64,000 nucleotides of DNA, taken from NCBI GenBank assembly GCA_030690365.1, contig JAUYGX010000117.1:1-64000 (forward strand). The letters run 5' to 3'. Source of the stretch: Bacteroidales bacterium (GTDB taxonomy: Bacteria; Bacteroidota; Bacteroidia; Bacteroidales; F082). This document shows positions 17,086-25,424 of this stretch, one piece after another (position 1 is the first letter of the stretch; each line of letters begins with the position of its first letter). Made by a program: the position numbers and the translations under genes. The notes under the pieces are model-generated. The model worked only from the letters and a program-made list of their open reading frames with translations. It made no database searches and had not been told where the DNA came from.

Positions 17086-17165
17086 CACAAAGTTGCACAA
17101 AGGAGCACGAAGTTACACAGAGAGAATATTTACATCAATTCATTTCTTTGTGAAACTCAGGTACG
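17086..17165. repeat. Single decayed copy of the CACAGAG-type interspersed repeat
   Basis: The gene-free stretch 16945-17306 holds one partial unit, with CACAAAG, GAAGTTACACAGAGAG and TTTCTTTGTGAAACTC, related in style to the three-copy array at 41403-41651. Nothing else was recognised in this gap apart from the M64 promoter. Confidence 0.35.
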
Positions 17166-17306
17166 CCACGAGGCGTTCGTTTAAATAAACTTTATACCTA
17201 TAAAGATGAAAGAACCTTATAACCCAATTTGCCGTTTAGGTTGAAGTCTGCATGATCCAGAAACTTCGGGATTAGGGAACAAGATTTTGGTTTGCCTTTC
17301 CTGCCG

Positions 17307-18101
17307 CTACTCCCTGAACACAAAATCATCCCAGTCGGGACCTACATTAAATTTTTCCCGAAAACGGATCAATTCCTCGCCTGACAACGAAACCGAAATG
17401 GCCGTTTCCTGGTTTTCATCTCCCTGCGCGATGACCTGCCCTTTGGCATCCACCACCATGGTAAAACCATTGTAATCAAATCCCAGGTTGTCGGTACCCA
17501 CCCGGTTGACGCCAATCACATAGGCCTGATTTTCGATGGCGCGGGCAATGAGCAACTGTCGCCACGGATAACTGCGTACAGCCGGCCAGTTGGCCAGGTA
17601 CAACGCCAGATCGTATTCGAACGCCTGATGTTGGTACCGGTTTTTACTCCATACCGGAAACCTCAAATCATAACAAATCATCGGCCTGATTTTCCAGCCA
17701 TTAAGTTCTACAACAATTTGTTGGTCACCAGCTTGAATCTGCTTGTCCTCACCTCCCATCGAAAACACATGACGCTTTTCGTACAACCTGAAATCCCCGT
17801 CAGGAGTCATCCAAACAAGTGTATTGGCAAAACCATGGTCGTTTTCGAGTAACAAGGTTCCAGCCAATACAGCACCCGTTCTGAGTACCATTTTTTTCAT
17901 CCATTTTATAGTTGGCCCGTTGGCAGTTTCGGCAAATTTCTTTGGATTTACCGGAAAGCCGGTGGTAAACGTCTCTGGTAAGAGAATAAGATGATGGCCC
18001 TCAAAATTTAGATCAACCATCTTTTCAAAAGCCAATCGGTTGGCTTCGGGGTTTTCCCACACGAGATCCGATTGACAGGCCAGTATTTTTAAATCCTGCA
18101 T
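17307..18101 (-). CDS. Omega-amidase, nitrilase superfamily (YafV/Nit2-like)
   Basis: 264 residues from ATG 18101 (MQDLKILACQSDLVWE); a longer upstream extension is out of family and overlaps the aminotransferase. The nitrilase triad is visible: Glu in LLPETFTTGF, Lys in LYEKRHVFSMGGE, Cys in RPMICYDLRFPVWSKNR. The family hydrolyses alpha-ketoglutaramate or alpha-ketosuccinamate to the keto acid and ammonia. Its first 13 bases overlap the end of the methionine-aminotransferase gene. In the glutamine transaminase/omega-amidase pathway, the aminotransferase uses glutamine as donor to make methionine from its keto acid, and this enzyme removes the ketoglutaramate, making the cycle irreversible. 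Confidence 0.88.
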   Translation of the reverse strand: MQDLKILACQSDLVWENPEANRLAFEKMVDLNFEGHHLILLPETFTTGFPVNPKKFAETANGPTIKWMKKMVLRTGAVLAGTLLLENDHGFANTLVWMTPDGDFRLYEKRHVFSMGGEDKQIQAGDQQIVVELNGWKIRPMICYDLRFPVWSKNRYQHQAFEYDLALYLANWPAVRSYPWRQLLIARAIENQAYVIGVNRVGTDNLGFDYNGFTMVVDAKGQVIAQGDENQETAISVSLSGEELIRFREKFNVGPDWDDFVFRE

Positions 18102-19252
18102 AGTATTTCTCCCGCTTTTTGAAGCGTTTCTTCCGTTTTGGCAAAACAAAACCGCAATGCATGGTTATCGACTTTTTCCCTGTAAAAGGGCGACACAGGC
18201 ACGGCAGCCAGCTTGTGCTCTTTCACCAGCCATTCGGCAAAATCCATCTCTTTCTTGTCCGAAACAGCACTGTAGTCAAGCAATTGAAAATAAGTGCCAT
18301 GGCAGCTCAATGGCTTAAATTTAGAGCCTTTAATGGTGTCGAGAAAAAAATCTCGCTTTTGTTGATAGAATTCGCCCAAGTAAAGGTAATTGTCTGGATC
18401 TTTCAAGAAGTCGGCCACTGCATATTGTATGGGTGTGTTGACGGCAAATACCATGAACTGATGTACTTTTCGCACCTCTTTTGTTAATTTTTCAGGAGCC
18501 AATATGAATCCCGTTTTCCATCCGGTGGCGTGAAAGGTTTTACCAAACGAGCCTACAATCAAACTCCGAGAAGCCAGATCAGGGAAAAGGCACACACTTT
18601 CATGCTTGAGCCCGTCAAAAATCAGGTGTTCGTAAACTTCATCACTCAGAATCACAATATCAGTACCACGGGTGAGCCTTTCCAGTTTTTCCAGATCTTC
18701 TTTTGCCAAAATACTGCCCGTTGGGTTGTGGGGCGAGTTGATGATAATCATTCGCGTACTGCTCGAAATCATGCGCGTTACCTCTTCCCAGTTGATTCGG
18801 TAGTCGGGAAAATGGAGTTGTGAATGCTTTACCAGGCCGCCATTCAGGGTGATGGCTGGTGCATAACTGTCGTAGGCCGGTTCAAAAATAATTACCTCAT
18901 CGCCCTTATGCACCAAGGCCGAAATGATGGTATACAGCGCCTGGGTAGCCCCTGCTGTGATGGTGATTTCAGTTTCAGGATTGTAAACAGCGTCGTAATT
19001 TTTTTTAAACAGCTTGGATAATGCATCGCGCAAAGGCTTGATCCCCGGCATAGGTGCATATTGATTAAACCCTTTTTTCATGTAATGGTTCACCAGTTTT
19101 ATCAGTTCTTCCGAAACCGGGAAATCAGGGAACCCCTGCGAAAGGTTTAGTGCGTTGTACTGTGTGGCCAACTGCGTCATCACGGCGAAGATGGAAGTTC
19201 CTGTTTGTGGTAATTTGGATGTGATATTGCCTTCGTACGCGTTCATTGTCAT
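18089..19252 (-). CDS. Methionine aminotransferase (YbdL/MtnE-like), PLP-dependent
   Basis: 387 residues, class I aminotransferase. Visible features: LNLSQGFPDFPVSEEL near the N-terminus, the NSPHNPTGSIL motif at about residue 171, SDEVYEHLIFDG at about 205, the PLP-binding lysine in GSFGKTFHATGWK at about 235, and the C-terminal arginine in HALRFCFAKTEE. These match YbdL-type kynurenine/methionine aminotransferases. It overlaps the omega-amidase gene by 13 bp, and together they fit methionine salvage or glutamine transamination. Two ATGs are possible (19252 and 19246); they differ by two residues. Confidence 0.9.
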   Translation of the reverse strand: MTMNAYEGNITSKLPQTGTSIFAVMTQLATQYNALNLSQGFPDFPVSEELIKLVNHYMKKGFNQYAPMPGIKPLRDALSKLFKKNYDAVYNPETEITITAGATQALYTIISALVHKGDEVIIFEPAYDSYAPAITLNGGLVKHSQLHFPDYRINWEEVTRMISSSTRMIIINSPHNPTGSILAKEDLEKLERLTRGTDIVILSDEVYEHLIFDGLKHESVCLFPDLASRSLIVGSFGKTFHATGWKTGFILAPEKLTKEVRKVHQFMVFAVNTPIQYAVADFLKDPDNYLYLGEFYQQKRDFFLDTIKGSKFKPLSCHGTYFQLLDYSAVSDKKEMDFAEWLVKEHKLAAVPVSPFYREKVDNHALRFCFAKTEETLQKAGEILCRI

Positions 19253-19268
19253 TTTTTTCTGAAATGGA

Positions 19269-19276
19269 CAAAAATA
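19269..19276 (-). promoter_or_regulatory. Promoter -7 element for the aminotransferase/amidase operon
   Basis: TATTTTTG on the minus strand lies 17-24 bp before the ATG of the aminotransferase gene. Confidence 0.45.
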
Positions 19277-19307
19277 CGGAAAAGTCCCTTTGCTTCACAT
19301 CTTGCTA

Positions 19308-20603
19308 CTATTCTGCGGGTTCTTTTTTGATTTTGGGCCTGATCATCAGCCTCAAAGTCTGGTTATAGCTGAAGTAATTCCATATCCAGTCCCACATAAT
19401 GAAAAACCGGTTTTTAACCCCAATGATCGACATCAGGTGCACTGCCGACCACAACACCCAGGCTGGGAACCCGTAAAAATGCATACCGGGCAGATCGGCC
19501 ACCGCCAGATTATGCCCAATGGTGGCGAGTGATCCCTTGTCTTTGTAAACGAATTTCTGCCACGATTGACCTGTTTTTTCATTGATCAGGTTTTTGGCCA
19601 GGTTTTTAGCCTGTTGAATGGCCACCTGAGCCACCTGGGGATGCCCTTTTGGAGTGGTTTCGTTTTGTATCAGGCAATTGTCACCCAGGACAAAAACATC
19701 TTTTAATTCCTGCACCCGGTTGTATTCGTCTACCAGAATTCGTCCGCCATGACCAATACTTGTGACCGGTATTCCATTGATGGTGATGGCTTTAACCCCT
19801 GCCGCCCAAATGAGGGTATGGGTTTTGTGAACAGTTCCATCCTTTAGCATCACTTTACCCGGAGAGGCATCCGTAACCTGCGTGTGCAATCTAACGTCTA
19901 CATCCAGTTTTTTCAGGTATTCCTGTGCTTTGGAGCCCGATTTCTCCGACATCCCTCCCAACAAATTGCCCGATGCCTCGAACAGGTGGATTTTCATCAG
20001 ATCGAAATCCAGTTCAGGATAGTCTTTGGGCAGGATATATTTTTTCATTTCGGCCAACGCACCTGCCATCTCCACGCCGGTTGGACCGCCACCCACGATC
20101 ACCATATTCAAATAAGCGGCCATGTCCTCCGGATCGGTTTGGTTGAGTGCTTTTTCATAATTTCCCAGGATGGTGTTCCTGATTAAAATGGCATCCGAAA
20201 CCGATTTCATGGTGAAAGCCTGGTTTTCAATATTTTTATTGCCAAAAAAATTGGTGACTCCACCAGCGGCAATGGCCAGATAGTCGTATTCGAGTTCACC
20301 GATTGAGGTTGTAATTATTTTGCTTTCCGGATGAACCTCAAGAAGTTCTGCAATGCGGAAATGAAACCGTTTCTGCTTTTGAAACAGGATCCTCAAAGGA
20401 AAGGAAATGGCACTGGGCTCAAGTCCGGCGGTTGCTACCTGATAAAACAAAGGTTGAAACTGGTGGTAGTTGTTCTTGTCGATGATCACCACCTGGTATC
20501 CTGAATTGAAAAGGCTTCTGGCAAGTTTCAAACCGGCAAAACCGGCACCAACAATGACAATGCGCTTAAATTGAGGTACTGGAATGTGGGCTATCCTGGT
20601 CAT
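19308..20603 (-). CDS. ndh: Type II NADH:quinone oxidoreductase (NDH-2)
   Basis: 431 residues from ATG 20603; the upstream TTG (20639) overlaps the promoter -7 box and is rejected. Two Rossmann motifs are present: FAD-binding IVIVGAGFAGLKLARSL and NADH-binding VIVGGGPTGVEMAGAL. The family-typical VFVLGDNCLIQNETTPKG and AQVAIQQAKNLAKNL segments follow. The C-terminal hydrophobic or amphipathic region (about 370-431) anchors the enzyme to the inner membrane. NDH-2 oxidises NADH with quinone without pumping protons, which points to at least microaerobic respiration in this organism. Confidence 0.93.
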   Translation of the reverse strand: MTRIAHIPVPQFKRIVIVGAGFAGLKLARSLFNSGYQVVIIDKNNYHQFQPLFYQVATAGLEPSAISFPLRILFQKQKRFHFRIAELLEVHPESKIITTSIGELEYDYLAIAAGGVTNFFGNKNIENQAFTMKSVSDAILIRNTILGNYEKALNQTDPEDMAAYLNMVIVGGGPTGVEMAGALAEMKKYILPKDYPELDFDLMKIHLFEASGNLLGGMSEKSGSKAQEYLKKLDVDVRLHTQVTDASPGKVMLKDGTVHKTHTLIWAAGVKAITINGIPVTSIGHGGRILVDEYNRVQELKDVFVLGDNCLIQNETTPKGHPQVAQVAIQQAKNLAKNLINEKTGQSWQKFVYKDKGSLATIGHNLAVADLPGMHFYGFPAWVLWSAVHLMSIIGVKNRFFIMWDWIWNYFSYNQTLRLMIRPKIKKEPAE

Positions 20604-20624
20604 AGTATGTTTTTTTTGTGGCGT

Positions 20625-20632
20625 CAAAATTA
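20625..20632 (-). promoter_or_regulatory. Promoter -7 element for ndh
   Basis: TAATTTTG on the minus strand, 22-29 bp before ATG 20603. Confidence 0.5.
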
Positions 20633-20728
20633 CACGCAATCCATTGCGCTTGTCAATATTGAGTCAATTAATAACAAGATTTAACGAACTATTTCTGCCG
20701 TTAAAGGGGCTGAATTACATGAGTTTCT

Positions 20729-20736
20729 TATTTTTG
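20729..20736 (+). promoter_or_regulatory. Promoter -7 element for pgk
   Basis: TATTTTTG, 40 bp upstream of the pgk ATG, matches TAnnTTTG. Confidence 0.5.
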
Positions 20737-20775
20737 TGAAAAGTTCTCCCGATCACTAATACTAAAACCTGAATC

Positions 20776-21966
20776 ATGAAAAATATTGATAATTACGACT
20801 TTAGAAATAAGAAGGTAATTGTGCGTGTCGATTTTAATGTGCCATTGGATGCTCAATTCAATGTAACTGACGATACCCGCATCAAAGCAACCATTCCCAC
20901 CATCAAAAAGATACTGCAGGGGGGAGGTTCAGTCATTTTGATGTCGCATCTGGGGAGGCCAAAGGGCGGACCCGAAGACAAATTTTCGCTGCGACATGTA
21001 TTGGGTGATTTATCGAAAAAATTGGGCATGGATGTGCAGTTTGCAGATGATTGTATTGGTGAATCGGCCCATCGCATGTCTGCCGCCCTGCAGCCCGGCC
21101 AGGTGTTGTTGCTTGAGAACCTGCGTTTTTACAAGGAAGAAGAAGCCGGTGATGTTGGTTTTGCCAAAAAGCTGGCCGACTTGGCCGACGTTTATATGAA
21201 CGATGCCTTTGGCACTGCCCACCGGGCACATGCTTCCACGGCCGTGATAGCCCGGTTTTTTCCTGAAAACAAACTTTTTGGCTATGTGATGGGTGGCGAA
21301 GTAAGCAGCATTAACAAGGTGCTGAAGGAAGGTCATAAACCTGTTACCGCCATCCTTGGAGGTGCCAAAGTTTCTGGTAAAATTGAGATCATCAACAACC
21401 TGCTCGACAAAGTGGACAACCTGGTAATCGGCGGCGGAATGATGTTTACTTTCATCAAGGCCATGGGTGGCAAAACCGGAAACTCATTGGTGGAGGATGA
21501 TTTGATAGAAACAGCCAAATCAGCCATGGGAAAAGCAAAGAAACTGGGTGTTCACTTTTACATTCCCACAGATGCCGTGATTGCTGATCAATTTGATAAT
21601 GAAGCCAACTTTAAAACCTGCGAGGCTGGTGTAATTCCTGATGGTTGGATGGGCCTGGATATCGGACCCAAATCTGTTGCCGCCATAAAGGAGATCATCC
21701 TGAGTTCGTCCACCTTGTTGTGGAACGGTCCCATGGGCGTATTCGAAATGGACCATTTTGCTGAGGGAACCATCGCCATTGCCAAAGCCATTGCAGAAGC
21801 CACACAAAAAGGCGCCTTCTCCCTGGTAGGTGGCGGTGACTCGGTAGCCGCTGTCAACAAGTACCACCTCAGCGACCAGATCAGTCATGTTTCAACTGGT
21901 GGTGGCGCTATGCTTGAATTTATCGAAGGCAAAGAGCTGCCGGGAGTGGCGGCGATAGAGGCTTAA
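20776..21966 (+). CDS. pgk: Phosphoglycerate kinase
   Basis: 396 residues, full length. Family signatures are all present: [14 protein letters not shown], the substrate-binding [48 protein letters not shown], the nucleotide-binding [15 protein letters not shown] and [13 protein letters not shown] with [15 protein letters not shown] near the C-terminus. It catalyses the ATP-forming step of glycolysis between 1,3-bisphosphoglycerate and 3-phosphoglycerate in the cytoplasm. It is monocistronic here, between its own promoter and a strong terminator. Confidence 0.98.
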   Translation: MKNIDNYDFRNKKVIVRVDFNVPLDAQFNVTDDTRIKATIPTIKKILQGGGSVILMSHLGRPKGGPEDKFSLRHVLGDLSKKLGMDVQFADDCIGESAHRMSAALQPGQVLLLENLRFYKEEEAGDVGFAKKLADLADVYMNDAFGTAHRAHASTAVIARFFPENKLFGYVMGGEVSSINKVLKEGHKPVTAILGGAKVSGKIEIINNLLDKVDNLVIGGGMMFTFIKAMGGKTGNSLVEDDLIETAKSAMGKAKKLGVHFYIPTDAVIADQFDNEANFKTCEAGVIPDGWMGLDIGPKSVAAIKEIILSSSTLLWNGPMGVFEMDHFAEGTIAIAKAIAEATQKGAFSLVGGGDSVAAVNKYHLSDQISHVSTGGGAMLEFIEGKELPGVAAIEA

Positions 21967-21997
21967 AGCGAGTTTCGGTTTTATTGAATTATTTTCC

Positions 21998-22038
21998 AAC
22001 CCTGATCCGTGTGACCCAATCCCGGATCAGGGTTTTTG
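21998..22038 (+). terminator. Rho-independent terminator of pgk
   Basis: AACCCTGATCCG pairs with CGGATCAGGGTT around a 13-nt loop, followed by a T run (22033-22037). Confidence 0.85.
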
Positions 22039-22071
22039 GTTGATTTAGGTTTTTGTTTGCAACATTTCGGA

Positions 22072-22398
22072 TTAAACAAGTTGCACATATTGATTTTCAA
22101 TCGTTACATTAAAATGGATGTCGGCTTTAAGTGCTTTAAATACTTTTAAAATCGTGTCGATTGTAGCACTGTTTGTATGGCTTTCAAGTTTAGAGATTTG
22201 AGATTTTTGCACACCAACGAGTTGTCCCAATTGTTCTTGTGTTAAATTTCGTTCAGTTCGCGCCTTTTTAATCATCTTACCTAAAACGTCCATACGAAGT
22301 TCGTATTCATACTCTTCCCTGTCACCAGATCCGATTTTGCCAATATATTTGTCCTTCATTTCAGCTAATGAATATGATTTAATTTCTGTCTTTTCCAT
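22072..22398 (-). CDS. HigA-like antitoxin, XRE-type helix-turn-helix
   Basis: 108 residues from ATG 22398 (a TTG two codons upstream is less likely). The helix-turn-helix covers about residues 45-95: IKKARTERNLTQEQLGQLV, then GVQKSQISKLESHTNSATI as recognition helix. The N-terminal half (YSLAEMKDKYIGKIGSGDRE) is the partner-binding region seen in antitoxins of the HigBA type in Bacteroidota. The start codon overlaps the end of a 38-codon toxin stump, and an inverted repeat upstream looks like the autoregulatory operator. The antitoxin appears intact while its toxin is not. Confidence 0.85.
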   Translation of the reverse strand: MEKTEIKSYSLAEMKDKYIGKIGSGDREEYEYELRMDVLGKMIKKARTERNLTQEQLGQLVGVQKSQISKLESHTNSATIDTILKVFKALKADIHFNVTIENQYVQLV

Positions 22399-22495
22399 GG
22401 TCAATATTGTATAATATTTTCTTCACGGTTTTAGGGTCAAGTTGTGAAATAAACACGACAGCTTCCTCTAAAAAACGGGTTTGAAAATAGTGCAT
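22379..22495 (-). pseudogene. Truncated RelE/HigB-type toxin
   Basis: From ATG 22495 the frame encodes 38 residues, MHYFQTRFLEEAVVFISQLD then PKTVKKILYNIDHGK, and stops after overlapping the antitoxin start. This is the typical first 30 residues of RelE/HigB-family mRNA interferases (F-x-E-A-x-x-F-I-x-x-L-x-x-K-x-x-x-K-I-x-x-N-I). The other two thirds, with the basic catalytic residues, are absent, as if about 200 bp had been deleted between the toxin's middle and the antitoxin start. The gene cannot encode a working toxin. Confidence 0.65.
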
Positions 22496-22515
22496 CTTTT
22501 TTTTACAAAGATAGG

Positions 22516-22541
22516 CTATGTTTCCAAATATTGAAACATAG
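22516..22541. promoter_or_regulatory. Inverted repeat, candidate antitoxin operator
   Basis: CTATGTTTC and GAAACATAG, 9-bp perfect arms separated by 8 bp, lie 21 bp upstream of the toxin remnant. Position and symmetry fit the autoregulatory site of a HigA-like dimer. The rest of 22542-22730 shows nothing recognisable. Confidence 0.5.
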
Positions 22542-22731
22542 TCTTGCAAAAAGATTAACTGTCTTTTAATTGATAGAAAAAAATGGGCAATTATCTTATT
22601 GGATTAGAGCCTTTATTTTGTATTCAAACCCATTTCCGCCAAAATCTAAATTGCAAAACCACAAACAATTGTAACCGCCTGAGTACCTTATTTATCATCA
22701 ATACAAATATCAAACAAAACCGTTCAAACGA

Positions 22732-22763
22732 TTGCAAGAACCCGGATTTAAGTCGTAATTTTG
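22732..22763 (+). promoter_or_regulatory. maeB promoter (-33 TTG, -7 TAATTTTG)
   Basis: TTG at 22732-22734 and TAATTTTG at 22756-22763, 21 bp apart, 25 bp before the start codon of maeB. Confidence 0.55.
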
Positions 22764-22787
22764 TAGCTTTAAACAACCTCAGGAATC

Positions 22788-25052
22788 ATGGATAAACTTT
22801 TTAGAAAAGATGCGTTTAACTACCACGCACTCGGTCGTCCCGGAAAAATAGAAGTAGTCCCCACAAAGCCTTATACCACCCAACGTGATTTGTCGCTGGC
22901 CTACACTCCTGGTGTGGCCGATCCTTGTCTCGCTATCGAGAAAAACCCCGAAGATGTGTATAAGTATACCGCCAAGGGAAATCTGGTAGCTGTTATTTCA
23001 AATGGAACGGCCGTATTGGGCCTGGGCAACATCGGCCCGGAAGCCGGAAAACCGGTAATGGAAGGAAAAGGTTTGCTGTTTAAGGTATTTGCCGATATAG
23101 ATGTGTTTGATATTGAGGTAGACGAAACTGATACGGAGAGGTTTATCCAGGTTGTAAAAGCCATCGCACCTACCTTTGGAGGCATTAACCTGGAAGATAT
23201 CAAAGCTCCTGAGTGTTTCGAAATTGAGGAGCGCCTGAAAAAGGAACTAAACATCCCCATCATGCACGACGATCAGCATGGAACGGCCATTATCACTTCC
23301 GCTGGTTTGTTGAATGCGCTCAAAATCAACAAGAAAAAAATTGAAAACCTGAAAATCGTGGTTAATGGTGCCGGAGCGGCTGCGGTATCCTGTACCAGAT
23401 TGTATATTGCACTGGGTGCCAGACCAGAAAATATTATCATGCTCGACAGTCGCGGAGTGTTGCACAAAGACCGTACCGATCTGAATACCACCAAAATGCA
23501 ATTTGTTGTAGATACTCCTGCCCGTACACTGGAGGAGGCTTTGGTAGGTGCAGATATGTTTTTAGGACTTTCCGTTGGTGGTGTGCTGAAGAAAAAGATG
23601 TTACTGGCCATGGCCGATGACCCTATCGTGTTTGCCCTGGCAAATCCCAACCCGGAGATTACCTACGATGATGCTACGGAGACACGTAAAGACATCATCA
23701 TGGCCACCGGCCGGTCCGATTATCCAAACCAGATCAACAATGTGCTTGGTTTCCCGTTTATCTTCAGGGGAGCACTGGACGTACGCGCCAGTACTATCAA
23801 CGAAGAAATGAAACTGGCCGCTTCGAAAGCCCTGGCCGAACTGGCGCGGGAAACCGTTCCTGAGGAGGTAAACCTGGCTTTTAAGGTGCACAACCTGACC
23901 TTTGGACGTGAATACATTATTCCCAAACCAACCGACCCGCGTTTGATTGAACGTGTAGCCCCGGCTGTGGCCAGAGCGGCCATGGAATCGGGTGTGGCCG
24001 CACAGCCCATTCTCGACTGGGACCAGTACCGGGTAACACTTCAAAAACGGCTTGGATTGTCGAATCCCCTGAAACGTCAGGTTAAATCCATCTGTAAATC
24101 CGATCCAAAGAGGATTATTCTGGCTGATGCTGAAAATTATACCATGCTTAAGGCCGCTGAAATCATCGTTAACGAAAAACTCGCCTTACCGGTTTTGATT
24201 GGTGATAAAAAACTAATAACCAACCTCATCAGCGTGAACGAACTGGATTTGGGAGAAGTGGAGATTATCGACCCAAATTCAAAAGAAATGTTGGATAAAC
24301 GCGAGGCATTTGCCCAAATACTTTATCAAAAACGCAACCGCCGTGGAATGACCCTGGTTGCTGCCCGTGAAGCACTTCAACATAAAAACTATTTCAGTCT
24401 GATGTTGCTCGAAACCGGGATGGCTGATGGAATGATTTCGGGCTTAACCCGCAGTTATCCTGATTCTATCCGTCCGGCATTGCAGGTAATTGGAAAAAAG
24501 CCAAACGCCAACATTGTGAGCGGAATGTACATTATCAACACCAAAAATGGCCCGCTGTTCCTGAGCGATTGTACCGTGAACCTTAAACCGACCACTGAAG
24601 AACTGGTTGAAATCACCGTACAAACAGCCGAAGCTGTGAAACGCTTTAAAATAGAGCCCAGAATTGCCATGTTGTCGTATTCGAATTTCGGAACAGTAAA
24701 CAGCCCGTTAACCATACGTCAACGCGATGCCATCTCTATCCTGCACCGTGATTATCCTGAACTGATTGTGGACGGTGAAATGCAGGCCAACATTGCGCTA
24801 AATGAGGATCTGTTGAAAAGTAGTTTCCCATTTTCGAAGCTGGATGGCCAACGTGCCAATACATTGATATTTCCTACTTTGGGAGCCGCCAATATTGCCT
24901 ATAAATTATTGCAGGAACTGGCTGGTGTAGAGGTTGTCGGTCCCATTCTGAATGGAATGAACAAGCCCGTACACGTGTTGCAGATGGGAAGTGGTGTAAA
25001 CGACATAGTCAGCATGATTATGATTGCTGCACTGGACGCCATCAATCAATAA
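22788..25052 (+). CDS. maeB: NADP-dependent malic enzyme, MaeB type (malic enzyme/phosphotransacetylase fusion)
   Basis: 754 residues, the usual size of MaeB. The N-terminal malic-enzyme domain (about 1-425) shows the YTPGVADPC motif, [10 protein letters not shown], the NAD(P)-binding [16 protein letters not shown] and [14 protein letters not shown]. The C-terminal part (about 430-754) is phosphotransacetylase-like ([52 protein letters not shown]) and is normally regulatory, sensing acetyl-CoA. The enzyme decarboxylates malate to pyruvate and NADPH, supplying reducing power for biosynthesis. Monocistronic. Confidence 0.95.
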   Translation: MDKLFRKDAFNYHALGRPGKIEVVPTKPYTTQRDLSLAYTPGVADPCLAIEKNPEDVYKYTAKGNLVAVISNGTAVLGLGNIGPEAGKPVMEGKGLLFKVFADIDVFDIEVDETDTERFIQVVKAIAPTFGGINLEDIKAPECFEIEERLKKELNIPIMHDDQHGTAIITSAGLLNALKINKKKIENLKIVVNGAGAAAVSCTRLYIALGARPENIIMLDSRGVLHKDRTDLNTTKMQFVVDTPARTLEEALVGADMFLGLSVGGVLKKKMLLAMADDPIVFALANPNPEITYDDATETRKDIIMATGRSDYPNQINNVLGFPFIFRGALDVRASTINEEMKLAASKALAELARETVPEEVNLAFKVHNLTFGREYIIPKPTDPRLIERVAPAVARAAMESGVAAQPILDWDQYRVTLQKRLGLSNPLKRQVKSICKSDPKRIILADAENYTMLKAAEIIVNEKLALPVLIGDKKLITNLISVNELDLGEVEIIDPNSKEMLDKREAFAQILYQKRNRRGMTLVAAREALQHKNYFSLMLLETGMADGMISGLTRSYPDSIRPALQVIGKKPNANIVSGMYIINTKNGPLFLSDCTVNLKPTTEELVEITVQTAEAVKRFKIEPRIAMLSYSNFGTVNSPLTIRQRDAISILHRDYPELIVDGEMQANIALNEDLLKSSFPFSKLDGQRANTLIFPTLGAANIAYKLLQELAGVEVVGPILNGMNKPVHVLQMGSGVNDIVSMIMIAALDAINQ

Positions 25053-25063
25053 CAAAAGATTAT

Positions 25064-25089
25064 TTCCCGGTGGAAATTTTCACCGGGAA
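25064..25089 (+). terminator. Stem-loop after maeB
   Basis: TTCCCGGTG pairs with CACCGGGAA around GAAATTTT, 11 bp after the stop codon; only a weak T-rich tail follows. Confidence 0.55.
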
Positions 25090-25111
25090 TCAATTATTTC
25101 AGGGAAATGTT

Positions 25112-25119
25112 TACTTTTG
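25112..25119 (+). promoter_or_regulatory. tRNA-Leu promoter -7 element
   Basis: TACTTTTG, 24 bp upstream of the tRNA, matches TAnnTTTG. Confidence 0.5.
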
Positions 25120-25143
25120 CAAACCCAATTCACAAAAAACGTT

Positions 25144-25227
25144 GCCCGAGTGGCGGAATTGGTAGACGCGCTGGTCTCAAAAACCTGTGAGGTAACACTC
25201 GTGCCGGTTCGATCCCGGCCTCGGGTA
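25144..25227 (+). tRNA. tRNA-Leu (CAA)
   Basis: 84 nt with a long variable arm (TGAGGTAACACTCGT), as in class II tRNAs. Acceptor GCCCGAG pairs with CTCGGGT with a terminal G-T wobble. The anticodon loop CTCAAAA holds CAA (reads UUG). The anticodon stem CTGGT/ACCTG has one T-T mismatch, which is slightly unusual. CCA not encoded. Confidence 0.92.
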
Positions 25228-25336
25228 CAGATTGAAAACGAAGCCTTTATGTTGGAAATCCGGCATAGAGGCTTTTTCTTTTTGGGTTAATCGATATTCG
25301 TTTATACTTTGTATTTCTTTTGAACGCTGAACTGCG

Positions 25337-25418
25337 TCCATGCCTCCATGCCTCCATGCCTCCATGCCTTCGGCAGGTAAATCGGCAGGTAAATCGGCAG
25401 GTAAATCGGCAGGCAGGC
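25337..25418. repeat. Two adjoining short tandem repeats
   Basis: Four copies of the 8-mer TCCATGCC (25337-25368) are followed by three copies of the 12-mer CGGCAGGTAAAT (25371-25406) and a partial fourth. The array separates tRNA-Leu from the end of the PAS kinase gene by only a few bases and has no coding sense on either strand. Confidence 0.9.
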
Positions 25419-25424
25419 AACTTA

